Origin: Sphingomonas daechungensis
GTDB taxonomy: Bacteria; Pseudomonadota; Alphaproteobacteria; Sphingomonadales; Sphingomonadaceae
Reading direction: 5' to 3'
Assembly: GCF_014489495.1 (NCBI RefSeq)
Contig: NZ_CP060780.1
Coordinates: 806,001-870,000, forward strand
DNA: 64,000 nt
The notes beneath the pieces are model-generated. The model saw only the letters and a program-made list of their open reading frames with translations, had not been told where the DNA came from and made no database searches. Of this stretch, positions 8,709 to 17,945 are shown piece by piece. The position numbers and the translations under genes were made by a program. How positions within the stretch are numbered: the stretch's first letter is position 1; every line of letters begins with the position of its first letter.

Positions 8709-10025
8709 ATGAAATTGACCTTCGGACTGGTTGTTGCAGTGATGACCCTGCCCACTGCAGCCCATGCAGCTGCGCTGACCGACGCAATCCAGTCGGATAT
8801 GCCGCAGCTGATGACGCTCTATCGCGACCTCCACGCCAATCCCGAGCTATCGATGCAGGAGGTGCGTACGCCGGCCAAGCTTGCCGCCGAGATGCGCAAG
8901 CTCGGGTTCGACGTCACGGAAAAGGTCGGGAAGACCGGCGTCGTTGCGGTGATGAAGAACGGCCCGGGGCCCGTCCTTTTGCTGCGCGCGGACATGGACG
9001 GCCTGCCGGTGGTCGAGCAAACCGGATTGCCCTTCGCGTCGAAGGTCCGAGCGACGGCAAGGTCGGGGGTCGAGACCGGCGTCATGCATGCCTGCGGCCA
9101 CGACACGCATATGACCTCCTTCATTGGCACGGCGCGCCGGCTCGCCGCGATGAAGGAGCAGTGGTCGGGCACGCTTGTCATGGTGCTCCAGCCCGGCGAG
9201 GAGACCGGCGAAGGCGCAAAGGCGATGCTCGACGACGGCCTCTACACGCGCTTTCCGAAGCCCGATTACGCGCTCGCCTTTCACGATGCGGCCGCACTTC
9301 CCGCCGGTACGATCGGGGTCACGCCGGGCTATGCGCTCGCCAACGTCGACAGTGTAGACATCCTCGTCAGAGGGCTTGGCGGGCATGGCGCCTATCCGCA
9401 CACGACCAAGGATCCGATTGTCCTTGCGTCCCGGATCGTCGTGGCGTTGCAGACACTGGTCAGCCGCGAGAACAATCCGCTCGATCCGGCGGTCGTGACG
9501 GTCGGTAGCTTCCAGGCCGGTGCCAAGCACAACATCATTTCCGACGAGGCCAAGCTCCAGCTGACCGTGCGTAGCTACAAGCCCGAAGTTCGAAAGCTTC
9601 TGCTCGACGGCATCAGGCGTATCGCGAAAGGCGAGGCCATTGCCGCGGGCGTGCCGGAAGACCGCATGCCGGTCATTACGGTCCGCGAAGAGATGTACAC
9701 TCCGGCGACGTTGAACACCGAAGAGTTCTCGAAGAAGACACTTGCCCTGTTCCAGCAACATTTCGGTGCCGACCGCGCGAGCCTGACGCCGCCCGTGATG
9801 GGCGGAGAGGACTTCAGCCGCTTCTGGCTAGCCGACAAAGAGGTCCAGAGTTTGATCTTCTGGGTCGGGGGAACGCCAAAGGACAAGTGGGATGCCGCCG
9901 GCGGCGACACGCTGAAGCTCCCCTCGCTTCACAGCCCGTTCTGGGCGCCTGACGCCGAGAAGGTGATCTCGACGGCGACCGAGGCCATGACCCTCGCCTC
10001 CCTCGACGTCCTCAAGAAGAGTTAG
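8709..10025 (+). CDS. Secreted M20 family amidohydrolase/peptidase
   Basis: A 438-residue metal-dependent amidohydrolase of the M20/M40 group (hippurate hydrolase, IAA-amino acid hydrolase type). There is a cleavable leader (MKLTFGLVVAVMTLPTAAHA). Metal and catalytic segments are RADMDGLP, HACGHDTHM, QPGEETGEGA, FHDAAALPAG and GGEDFSRFW near the C-terminus. The dimerisation lid is around residues 205-310 (GGHGAYPHTTKDP). It acts in the periplasm, probably on N-acyl amino acids or small peptides; the exact substrate cannot be read from sequence. It lies 11 bases downstream of the DUF4893 gene. Confidence 0.9.
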   Translation: MKLTFGLVVAVMTLPTAAHAAALTDAIQSDMPQLMTLYRDLHANPELSMQEVRTPAKLAAEMRKLGFDVTEKVGKTGVVAVMKNGPGPVLLLRADMDGLPVVEQTGLPFASKVRATARSGVETGVMHACGHDTHMTSFIGTARRLAAMKEQWSGTLVMVLQPGEETGEGAKAMLDDGLYTRFPKPDYALAFHDAAALPAGTIGVTPGYALANVDSVDILVRGLGGHGAYPHTTKDPIVLASRIVVALQTLVSRENNPLDPAVVTVGSFQAGAKHNIISDEAKLQLTVRSYKPEVRKLLLDGIRRIAKGEAIAAGVPEDRMPVITVREEMYTPATLNTEEFSKKTLALFQQHFGADRASLTPPVMGGEDFSRFWLADKEVQSLIFWVGGTPKDKWDAAGGDTLKLPSLHSPFWAPDAEKVISTATEAMTLASLDVLKKS

Positions 10026-10099
10026 CCATTCGTCGCTTTTGAACCGCCGTTGGTGGAAAGCTTGCGCCTGCAGCCGCTTGCTTCTGCCATCGAGCGCCG

Positions 10100-10282
10100 A
10101 TGGTTGAGTTGCTTTTCGCTACTGATGATAGCGCGACCGCGGCGTTGGACGAACCCTGTTCCTGGGGAAGCATTATCCGGGGCATCGAGAGATATGCCGC
10201 CTATCACCCGGCCAACGCGCACGAGCTACGCGAGTGGGCAGATATTCTGCACGGGATTCGCGAACTGAGAAGTGAGCGCTAG
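10100..10282 (+). CDS. Small hypothetical protein (60 residues)
   Basis: Short acidic, soluble protein beginning MVELLFATDDSATAALDEP, with no signal, membrane segment or known motif. The support is positional: its TAG shares the CTAG at 10279-10282 with the stop of the convergent aldo/keto reductase, the same arrangement seen at five other gene pairs here. No strong ribosome binding site precedes the ATG. If not a gene, the 250-base gap between the amidohydrolase and the reductase holds nothing else I can identify. Confidence 0.45.
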   Translation: MVELLFATDDSATAALDEPCSWGSIIRGIERYAAYHPANAHELREWADILHGIRELRSER

Positions 10283-11250
10283 GCGCTCGCCGCCGTCAGC
10301 AGCGCGAGCTGTTCTGCGGTAAGCTGAAAACTGAGCGCTGCGACCAACTCATCGAGCTGATCCAGCCGGGTGGCGCTCGCCAGGGTCGTCGCAATCCCGG
10401 GCTGTGCACTGGTCCAGGCCAGCGCAATCGTTGCCAAGGCGGCCCCCGTCTCCGCTGAAATCCGGTCGAGCGCGGCGAGCACTCGCAGTCCTCGACCGTC
10501 GAGATACTGGGCACTGCGCTCGCCGCGAGGGCTCTTCGCAAGATCGCCGGCGCTCCGGTACTTGCCCGCGAGGAATCCGTTAGCGAGCCCGTAAAACGGA
10601 ATGATGCCCAAACCATTCCTGACGGCCGCATCTCGAAGCTCCCCCTCGAGCTTCTCGCGCTCGACGAGATTGTACCAAGTCTGGAGCGCGCAAGGGGGCA
10701 TCAGGCCCTCCGCCTTGGCAACCGCCATAGCCGCATCGATCCTCGGGCCGGAATATTGGGACAGGCCGATCGCTCGGACCTTCCCGGTTCGAACCAACTC
10801 ATCCATCGCCCCGAGGCTTTCGGCCAGCGGTACGGCGGGATTATCCTTGTGATGGTAGTAGAGGTCGATGGCGTCGACGCCGAGCCGACGGAGCGAAGCT
10901 TCGCATCCGTCACGGATCGATTCAGGATCGAGCGCCGCGACATATTCGCCGTCGATCATCTCTCCGCCGAGAAAGCCGACCTTCGTCGCGATGACCACGC
11001 GGTCGCGCTTGGACGGGTCACGCCGAAGCCAATCGCCAATGATTATTTCGCTTTCGCCGCCCTGGTTGCCCGGTGCCCAGGCTGAATAGACGTCGGCCGT
11101 ATCGATCATGTTGCCGCCGGCATCGACGAAGGCGTCGAGAAGCTTGAAACTGGTTTCCTCATCGGCGGTCCAGCCGAAAACATTGCCGCCAAGCGCCACC
11201 GGGGCGACCGAGATCCCGCTCGTTCCGAGCGGCCGCATTTGCACTGCCAT
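10279..11250 (-). CDS. Aldo/keto reductase
   Basis: NADPH-dependent oxidoreductase of 323 residues with a TIM-barrel fold. The catalytic tetrad is visible: Asp and Tyr in DTADVYSAW, Lys in VVIATKVG, and His in DLYYHHKDN. C-terminal cofactor-binding segments include AWTSAQPGIATTLASAT. It resembles the YajO/general stress AKR subgroup. The ATG at 11250 abuts the region from which prsK is transcribed divergently. Substrate not deducible. Confidence 0.9.
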   Translation of the reverse strand: MAVQMRPLGTSGISVAPVALGGNVFGWTADEETSFKLLDAFVDAGGNMIDTADVYSAWAPGNQGGESEIIIGDWLRRDPSKRDRVVIATKVGFLGGEMIDGEYVAALDPESIRDGCEASLRRLGVDAIDLYYHHKDNPAVPLAESLGAMDELVRTGKVRAIGLSQYSGPRIDAAMAVAKAEGLMPPCALQTWYNLVEREKLEGELRDAAVRNGLGIIPFYGLANGFLAGKYRSAGDLAKSPRGERSAQYLDGRGLRVLAALDRISAETGAALATIALAWTSAQPGIATTLASATRLDQLDELVAALSFQLTAEQLALLTAASA

Positions 11251-11339
11251 TGACCGCCTCTAGCTCATCCGTTCACCACTTATTTGTAAAATTTAGCGAC
11301 ACCCTTCCTCATGTCGGTGGGATTTACAGTCGGGCGCCC

Positions 11340-13397
11340 GTGCAGTCGCTGATCGCCTTCTGGAGCCATGCCATTTGCGCGGCCGCGTTCCTGGGCCTGC
11401 TGCTCTGGCGGCTTCGGGCCGTTCGGCAGCCTGACCAACGCCTGCTGCTCGCCGGCTTCGCGGTGACGGCGTCCTGGGCGTGGCTCAGCGCTATTCTGCC
11501 CGGCGACCCTTTGGCCAGCTTTGCCGAAACCGCGCGAAACCTCGTGTGGATCGGATTGCTACACAGCCTCGCGGCGACCAGTGAGGAGCGCCAGCATGGC
11601 GTCCGTCTGGTCTATGGCGCGGTCGCGGCAGTGCTCGGCTTCCAGCTCGTTGTGACGTTGCTGCGCTATTCGATCCCGACCGATGCAGTGCGCGATACCG
11701 CCACCTTGCTTCGCGTGACCGCCGCGGCCGGCTCGCTGATTCTGGTTCACAATCTCTACGGCCAGGCATCTGCGGCGAGCCGGTCGAACATCCGCCTGGC
11801 GATGATCGGGCTGTCGCTGATGTGGAGCTACGACCTCAATCTCTACACGGTTGCCTATCTCCACAGCCGGCTGGCGCCGGACCTCTATGAGTGGCGTGGG
11901 CTGGTCGTTGCGCTGACCGCACCGATGTTCGCAATGGCGATTCGTCGAGAGGAGGGCTGGCGCGTCCGGCTATCCCGCGCCGCGACCTTCCAGTCGCTCT
12001 CGCTGCTGGCCATCTGCGGCTACTTCGCGGTGATGGCGATCCTCGCGACGGCGCTTCGCGGGACGAGCGTCGAATGGTCGCGCGGCATCCTCGTCGGATT
12101 GCTCGCGACAATGACGGTCGCGGCGATGGTCCTGCTGCCGAGCGCCAAGGCGCGCGGCTGGGCCAAGGTCAAGATCTCGAAGCACCTGTTCGAGCACCGC
12201 TACGACTATCGCACCGAATGGCTGCGATTCACCACCACCGTGGGAACAACCGGCACCGACGCGGCCCCACTGGGCGAGCGCGTCATCAAGGCCTTTGCCG
12301 ACATCCTGGAAGCGCCGGGCGGGCTGCTGCTTGCCAAGGACCCGTCCGGTGCAATCAACACCGCATCGTCCTGGAATTGGTCGGGTAAGCATCCGCCCGC
12401 CGGCGAGCTTGAGCGCGTCCGGGACTTCTGGTCGGCGCTCGAAGCCACAGGCCGGATCATCGAGTTCGACTCCCTCCGCAACGGCTGGGCGAGCCCCGAG
12501 GATCGCGCATCGCTGCCGCCGGAATGGATGCTCGAGGAACGCCGCGCCTGGATTGGCATTCCACTCATCCACGGCGAGCGCCTGTTCGGGCTGATCCTGC
12601 TGTCGTCGCCCGAATATCGCCGCGTGCTCGACTGGGAGGACTTCGATCTGCTGCGGACGGCGGGGCGCCAGGCCGCCAGCTCGCTCGCCGAAGCCCATGG
12701 CCAGGAGGCGTTGTCGAACGCGCAGCGGTTCGAGGAATTCAACCGCCGCTTCGCCTTCATCCTCCACGACATCAAGAACCTGGTCAGTCAGCTCTCGCTG
12801 CTGTCGCGCAACGCCGAACGGCACGCCGACAACCCGGAGTTCCGTGCCGACATGGTCGCCACACTGCGCAGCTCGGTCGACAAGATGAACGACCTGCTGA
12901 CCCGGCTCTCGCCAAAGGCACAGGCGCGGTCGCAACGCTCCGACGCTCAGCCGCTGCGCAACATCCTGCTCGACGCGATTGCGGCCAAGAGGCGCGAACA
13001 TGAGGTCAAGCTGCTCGGCGACACCAGCCTCCATGCGATCGTCGACGCCCCGGCGCTTGAGCAGGCGGTAGGGCACATCATTCAGAATGCGGTCGAAGCC
13101 AGCTCGCCGGATGCGCCGATCACGGTTCGGGTCGCACCGGAGGGCGATGAAGTCCGGATCTCTATCACCGACCATGGCACCGGGATGGACGGAGACTTCG
13201 TCCGCAACCGGCTGTTCCAGCCGTTCGCTTCGACCAAGCCCGACGGGTTCGGAATCGGGTCATTCGAAGCTCGCTCGCTGATCGCCGCGATGGGCGGACG
13301 GCTGGTTGTCGACTCCACGCCCGGCGTGGGCAGCGAATTCTCCATCTACCTCCCGGCGGCTGAGGAAGTCGCTCAACCGCAACGGAAACGCGCATGA
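11340..13397 (+). CDS. prsK: XrtA/PEP-CTERM system histidine kinase PrsK
   Basis: Sensor kinase paired with PrsR, found next to exosortase/PEP-CTERM systems that control exopolysaccharide-associated surface proteins. The N-terminal half has about seven hydrophobic segments (from SLIAFWSHAICAAAFLGLLL), then a GAF-like domain (about residues 320-460) and the kinase core: H-box FILHDIKNLVSQ, N-box HIIQNAVEASSP, G-boxes DHGTGMD and FGIGSFEA. The frame is open back to a TTG at 11250, but that would overlap the start of the divergent reductase. GTG at 11340, just before the first membrane segment, is my choice and is uncertain. The end overlaps prsR by ATGA. Confidence 0.88.
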   Translation: MQSLIAFWSHAICAAAFLGLLLWRLRAVRQPDQRLLLAGFAVTASWAWLSAILPGDPLASFAETARNLVWIGLLHSLAATSEERQHGVRLVYGAVAAVLGFQLVVTLLRYSIPTDAVRDTATLLRVTAAAGSLILVHNLYGQASAASRSNIRLAMIGLSLMWSYDLNLYTVAYLHSRLAPDLYEWRGLVVALTAPMFAMAIRREEGWRVRLSRAATFQSLSLLAICGYFAVMAILATALRGTSVEWSRGILVGLLATMTVAAMVLLPSAKARGWAKVKISKHLFEHRYDYRTEWLRFTTTVGTTGTDAAPLGERVIKAFADILEAPGGLLLAKDPSGAINTASSWNWSGKHPPAGELERVRDFWSALEATGRIIEFDSLRNGWASPEDRASLPPEWMLEERRAWIGIPLIHGERLFGLILLSSPEYRRVLDWEDFDLLRTAGRQAASSLAEAHGQEALSNAQRFEEFNRRFAFILHDIKNLVSQLSLLSRNAERHADNPEFRADMVATLRSSVDKMNDLLTRLSPKAQARSQRSDAQPLRNILLDAIAAKRREHEVKLLGDTSLHAIVDAPALEQAVGHIIQNAVEASSPDAPITVRVAPEGDEVRISITDHGTGMDGDFVRNRLFQPFASTKPDGFGIGSFEARSLIAAMGGRLVVDSTPGVGSEFSIYLPAAEEVAQPQRKRA

Positions 13398-14758
13398 CTG
13401 ACCAGAAACACCCCGTGCTGCTCATCGTCGAGGACGACGAGGGTCTGCAGCGCCAGTTGAAATGGGCCTACGAGGGCTATGAAGTCGTGCTCGCGGGCAA
13501 TCGCGAAAGCGCGATCGAGGCGCTACGCCTGCACGAGCCGGCGGTAGTGACGCTCGACCTCGGGTTGCCACCCGACCCGGATGGGACGACCGAGGGCTTC
13601 GAGACGCTGACGCAGATCCTCAAGCTGAAGCCGGACACCAAGGTCATCGTCGCGTCCGGGCATGGCGCCCGCGAAAGCATGCTGAAGGCGATCGGACTCG
13701 GCGCCTACGATTTCTACCGCAAGCCGGTCGACATCGACGAGCTTGGACTGATCGTAGCTCGTGCCTTCCACGTGGCGGATATCGAGGCCGAGAACCGTCG
13801 CCTGGAGGAGACCAACGGCGGCCAGGTGCTCGGCTCGATCATCAGCTCGGCGCCGGAAATGATGAAGGTCGCCAAGACCATCGAGCGCGTCGCCTCCGCC
13901 GACGTCTCGGTGATGCTGCTCGGCGCGTCGGGCACGGGCAAGGAACTGCTCGCCCGCGCCGTCCACGAGAAGAGCGGCCGGAAGGGCGAGTTCATCGCCA
14001 TCAACTGCGCCGCGATTCCGGAGACGCTGCTCGAAGCCGAGCTGTTCGGATATGAGCGCGGCGCCTTCACCGGAGCGGTCAAGTCGAATGTGGGGAAGAT
14101 CGAGATGGCCGAGGGCGGCACCCTGTTCCTCGACGAGGTTGGGGACATCCCGCTGCCGCTCCAGGTCAAGCTGCTGCGCTTCCTCCAGGAGCGCGTGATC
14201 GAGCGGATCGGCGGGCGCCAGCCAATCAACGTCGACACCCGCATCGTCTGCGCGACGCACCAGGACCTTGAGGCGATGATCGCCGAGGGCCGGTTCCGCG
14301 AAGACCTTTATTACCGCCTTGCCGAGATCGTGGTGAAGATCCCGTCGCTGGCGGAACGTCCCGGCGACTCCGTCCTTCTCGCGCGGCACTTCGTCAATCG
14401 CTTCGGCAAGGATCTGAACACCAAGATCCAGTCCCTGTCCGCCGACGCGATTGCCGCGATCGACGCCTATCCCTGGCCGGGCAACGTCCGCGAACTCGAA
14501 AATCGCATCAAGCGCGCGGTGATCATGGCAGACGGCAAGTCGGTGACGGCGGAAGATCTCGACCTCCCCGGCACCTCCAACCCGGAGGAGGAGAGCCTCG
14601 CTCTCAACCTTCGTGCGGCGCGCGAGGTCGCCGACCGCCGGGCAATCCGCCAGGCGCTCAGCCGCACCGACAACAACATTTCGGGCGCCGCCAAGCTACT
14701 CGGGATCAGCCGGCCGACACTCTACGACCTTCTCAAGCAGTATCAGCTGCAAGCGTAA
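13394..14758 (+). CDS. prsR: PEP-CTERM-box response regulator PrsR (sigma-54 activator)
   Basis: NtrC-type regulator of 454 residues that, when phosphorylated by PrsK, activates sigma-54 promoters of PEP-CTERM and polysaccharide genes in known systems. The receiver domain (1-130) has the acidic pair VEDDE and phosphoacceptor Asp in VTLDLGLP. The AAA+ domain (about 145-390) has Walker A GASGTGKE, the sigma-54 contact motif GAFTGA and Walker B GGTLFLDEVGD. The C-terminal Fis-type helix-turn-helix is NNISGAAKLLGISRPTLYDL. It overlaps prsK by 4 bases. A PEP-CTERM substrate lies 30 kb away; no exosortase gene is in the window. Confidence 0.93.
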   Translation: MTDQKHPVLLIVEDDEGLQRQLKWAYEGYEVVLAGNRESAIEALRLHEPAVVTLDLGLPPDPDGTTEGFETLTQILKLKPDTKVIVASGHGARESMLKAIGLGAYDFYRKPVDIDELGLIVARAFHVADIEAENRRLEETNGGQVLGSIISSAPEMMKVAKTIERVASADVSVMLLGASGTGKELLARAVHEKSGRKGEFIAINCAAIPETLLEAELFGYERGAFTGAVKSNVGKIEMAEGGTLFLDEVGDIPLPLQVKLLRFLQERVIERIGGRQPINVDTRIVCATHQDLEAMIAEGRFREDLYYRLAEIVVKIPSLAERPGDSVLLARHFVNRFGKDLNTKIQSLSADAIAAIDAYPWPGNVRELENRIKRAVIMADGKSVTAEDLDLPGTSNPEEESLALNLRAAREVADRRAIRQALSRTDNNISGAAKLLGISRPTLYDLLKQYQLQA

Positions 14759-14835
14759 GGATTTCTTCGACGAACCGGGGTTGCTGACTGCGATGCGGCC
14801 CCTAACCTCCCCGGACTTCGAATCCGGGAGAGATC

Positions 14836-16665
14836 ATGGATCGCCGTCAGTTCCTTTCGACCAGCAGCGCCGCGCTTTCACTTGCCTTCGTCTCGGGTGC
14901 CGCCAGTTCGCCGGCCCTCGCGGTCATCCAGCGCGGAGCGGGATCCGGCGATGCCGCGCTCAATGCGCTGTTCGAGAAGATCTTTCAGGATCGCGTCCGG
15001 CGCTTCCCCGAGCTCGCGACGTCGCTGGGGCTCGACAAGGGCGCGAACGCCCACCTGAAATCGGAGTTCGACGTCCGTCCGATCGCGGTCGCGCGAGGGG
15101 AAGACCTTGCGAACCTCCGCGCCGAGCTGGCAGCGGTCCAGGCGGTCCCGGAATCCGGCCTCAGCCCGGCCGCGGTGCTTAACCGCGACGTCATCGCTTA
15201 TCAGATGGAAACGGGCATCGTTCCGGCTGCGCGATTCGACATCGACAGTGTCCAGCGGCCCTATCCGATCTTCCAGCAGGGCGGCGCCTACTTCTCCACG
15301 CCGGACTTCCTCAACACGGCGCATACGATCGAGACGGCCGCGGATGCCGAAGCCTATCTCGCTCGCTTGGCTCTGGTCGGGAAGCTGCTCGACAACGACA
15401 CGGAAGAACAGCGCGCGCAGGCCGCCCGCGGCTTCCTTGCTCCGGCCTGGTCGATCGACCTGACGCTTGGCCAGATGCGCAAGCTGCGCTCGCCTGCGGC
15501 GGAGGCGAACACAATGGTGGATTCGCTCGTCCGCCGGACAGCCGCCAAGACCATTGCAGGCGACTGGGAGGCGCGCGCCGCGAGGATCGTCGGAGACAGC
15601 ATCTATCCCGCGCTCGACCGGCAGATCGCCTTGATGGAGCAACTGAAGCCAAGCTCGAAGCCAGGCGACGGCGCCTGGAGGCTATCGCAGGGCGACGCAA
15701 TCTATGCGGCGGCTCTGGAACAGGCGACGACGACCAGGTTCACGCCTGACGAGGTCCACAAGATGGGTCTCGACCAGGTTGCGGAGATCAGCGGCCGTCT
15801 CGACGTAATCCTCAAGGAGGCAGGCTTCACCAAAGGCACGGTCGGCGAGCGCCTCGCTGCGCTCAACGCTTCGCCGGACCAGCTCTACCCGAACACCGAC
15901 GCGGGCCGAGCCGACCTGATCGCAGGCCTCAACCGGGGCGTGAAGGCGATGTACGCAAAGCTGCCGAACGCCTTCGCAACGGTTCCAAGCGCACCGCTCG
16001 AAATTCTCCGCGTTCCGCCGGAGATCCAGGACGGAGCCTCCAACGGCTATTACAACCGCGCTTCGCTCGATGGCTCTCGGCCGGCGATCTACTTCATCAA
16101 CCTGAAGGACGTTGGCGACTGGCCGAAATACTCTCTGCCGGCCCTGACCTATCACGAAGGCGTTCCGGGCCATCACCTGCAGATCAGCCTGGCGCAGGAA
16201 TCGAAGGACATTCCGACGCTGCGCAAGCTCGGCTTCTTCTCAGCCTATTCGGAAGGTTGGGCACTCTACGCGGAGCAACTGGCCGATGAACTGGGCGGGT
16301 ATACCGGCATCGAAAAGGCCGGATATTTGCAGTCGTTCCTGTTCCGCGCGGCCCGCCTGGTCGTCGACACCGGCCTGCACAGCAAGAGATGGAGCCGCGA
16401 GAGAGCGACCGACTACATGGTTGCGACCACCGGCTTCGCACGGCCGAGATCGCAGCGAGAGGTTGAGCGCTATTGCACGATGATCGGACAGGCTTGCAGC
16501 TACAAGGTCGGGCATATGGCATGGACCCGCGCTCGTGAAGATGCACAAAAAGCGCTCAGCGCGAAGTTCGACCTGAAGCGCTTCCACGAAGTGCTGAAGG
16601 AAGGTGCCATGCCGCTGACGATGCTGGAGAAGCGGATCAAGGAGCGGACGGCGGCGGAGGTTTAA
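14836..16665 (+). CDS. Secreted DUF885 family protein (putative metallopeptidase)
   Basis: A 609-residue exported protein. The leader (about residues 1-28, starting MDRRQFLSTS) carries a twin-Arg-like motif and ends after SSPALA. The DUF885 domain fills the rest and contains the zinc-like motif YHEGVPGHHLQI near residue 440 and YSEGWALYAEQL, where the Glu is likely a third ligand. The family is considered a gluzincin-like peptidase group, but activity is not established for this member. A second, separate DUF885 gene lies at 39840-41688. ATG follows GGGAGA. Confidence 0.88.
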   Translation: MDRRQFLSTSSAALSLAFVSGAASSPALAVIQRGAGSGDAALNALFEKIFQDRVRRFPELATSLGLDKGANAHLKSEFDVRPIAVARGEDLANLRAELAAVQAVPESGLSPAAVLNRDVIAYQMETGIVPAARFDIDSVQRPYPIFQQGGAYFSTPDFLNTAHTIETAADAEAYLARLALVGKLLDNDTEEQRAQAARGFLAPAWSIDLTLGQMRKLRSPAAEANTMVDSLVRRTAAKTIAGDWEARAARIVGDSIYPALDRQIALMEQLKPSSKPGDGAWRLSQGDAIYAAALEQATTTRFTPDEVHKMGLDQVAEISGRLDVILKEAGFTKGTVGERLAALNASPDQLYPNTDAGRADLIAGLNRGVKAMYAKLPNAFATVPSAPLEILRVPPEIQDGASNGYYNRASLDGSRPAIYFINLKDVGDWPKYSLPALTYHEGVPGHHLQISLAQESKDIPTLRKLGFFSAYSEGWALYAEQLADELGGYTGIEKAGYLQSFLFRAARLVVDTGLHSKRWSRERATDYMVATTGFARPRSQREVERYCTMIGQACSYKVGHMAWTRAREDAQKALSAKFDLKRFHEVLKEGAMPLTMLEKRIKERTAAEV

Positions 16666-16680
16666 AGCCTCCGCCCCCGC

Positions 16681-17127
16681 TTATCCCTCGTGGCCGAGGA
16701 ACTCCGCCTCGGTCTCGGGAAGTTTCTTTCCCGACATCCAGTACGTACCCATCAGGGTTCGCTTGAGCTTGACCTCCGTTCCCGGCGGCGGCGGCTCTCG
16801 CCGCGACTTCGACGGCTGGATCGACCAGCGATCGCCATTGTCTAGCAGCACCCACGCGCTGCTTCCGCCCCAATAGCCGGATGCCTTGACCACGCCTTCC
16901 ATGGCCAGCGGAACCTTCTTCTCCTTCAGGACCATGGTGCCTTGGCTCAGCGCCTGCTTCAGGGACCCCATCGCCCGGTCGTAGCAGGCAAGCCGTTCTT
17001 CGTTTGCCGTGATCGCCTGGCACGTCAGCAATTCCTGGACGCGCGACTCCGGCTTCTCCTTTGCGGCGGCGACCGCCGGCATGCTCAAAAGGATGACCGC
17101 CAAGATCCCAGCGACGCGCTTCACCAT
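16681..17127 (-). CDS. Small secreted hypothetical protein
   Basis: A 148-residue protein with a signal peptide (MVKRVAGILAVILLSMPAVA) and the motif LLTCQAITANEERLACYDR, a Cys-x-Arg-Leu-x-Cys-Tyr-Asp pattern that recurs in many small periplasmic proteobacterial proteins. The rest is predicted beta-rich (GYWGGSSAWVLLDNGDRWSI). GGGGAG precedes the ATG at 17127. It ends 16 bases from the convergent DUF885 stop. No function can be assigned. Confidence 0.8.
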   Translation of the reverse strand: MVKRVAGILAVILLSMPAVAAAKEKPESRVQELLTCQAITANEERLACYDRAMGSLKQALSQGTMVLKEKKVPLAMEGVVKASGYWGGSSAWVLLDNGDRWSIQPSKSRREPPPPGTEVKLKRTLMGTYWMSGKKLPETEAEFLGHEG

Positions 17128-17246
17128 GATGCTCCCCTCGTTTGCAAGAGAGCATTGCACCGTCGTTCGCGGCGCGAAAGCGCTTTCTGACGCGCATCCG
17201 TGAAGCCACTTATTGCCGTCCTGCCCAAGCCGGTTACGGTCGTGGC

Positions 17247-17945
17247 ATGAGTAGACTCCATTCCGAGCGCCACGCGTCGTCACGGATCGGATGGCTTCGC
17301 GCCGCGGTGCTCGGCGCCAATGACGGCATCGTTTCGACAGCAAGCCTGGTCGTCGGCGTCGCCGCTGCCGATGCAAGCCGGTCATCCGTTCTTATCGCTG
17401 GCGTCGCCTCATTGTTCGCCGGCGCGATGTCGATGGCAGCCGGCGAGTATGTCTCGGTCAGCTCGCAAGCCGATACGGAGAAAGCCGACCTTGAGCGGGA
17501 AAAGGCGGAGCTCGAACAGGTCCCTGAGCTCGAGCGCGAGGAACTGGTCCGAATCTACGAGGATCGCGGAGTCGACCGCCAAACGGCCGAAGCCGTCGCC
17601 GACCAGATGATGGCTCACGACGCGTTGGGCGCACATGCGCGCGACGAACTTGGCTTGAGCGAAACCATGGCCGCCCGCCCGCTTCAGGCCGCGTTCGCTT
17701 CCGCGCTGACGTTCACGGCGGGCGCGGCGGCGCCATTGATCGTCGTCATCCTGGCTCCGATGCACCTCCTCGTACCGGCGGTGGCGGCCGTGTCGCTCGT
17801 CTGCCTGGCAGGACTCGGGGCACTGGGCGCCAAAGCGGGCGGAGCGCCGCTTGCTCCATCGATCATGCGGGTGGGCTTCTGGGGAGCTGCAGCGATGGCG
17901 GTGACTGCCGGCGTCGGCCGCCTGTTCGGCGCAGCGGTCGGCTAG
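17247..17945 (+). CDS. VIT1/CCC1 family transporter
   Basis: Membrane protein of 232 residues related to vacuolar iron and manganese transporters. The first two hydrophobic segments contain the conserved GANDGIVSTASLVVG and AGAMSMAAGEYVSVSSQAD. A cytoplasmic Glu-rich segment (EKADLEREKAELEQ) matches the metal-binding domain, followed by three more segments (AAPLIVVILAPMHLLVPAV onwards). It probably moves Fe2+ or Mn2+ out of the cytosol. Its stop shares CTAG with the convergent ABC-F gene. Confidence 0.9.
   Translation: MSRLHSERHASSRIGWLRAAVLGANDGIVSTASLVVGVAAADASRSSVLIAGVASLFAGAMSMAAGEYVSVSSQADTEKADLEREKAELEQVPELEREELVRIYEDRGVDRQTAEAVADQMMAHDALGAHARDELGLSETMAARPLQAAFASALTFTAGAAAPLIVVILAPMHLLVPAVAAVSLVCLAGLGALGAKAGGAPLAPSIMRVGFWGAAAMAVTAGVGRLFGAAVG

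Noticed and set aside
11970..13175. Minus-strand open frame of 401 residues inside prsK
   Set aside because: Antisense shadow of the kinase domain; composition is that of a reversed coding strand.
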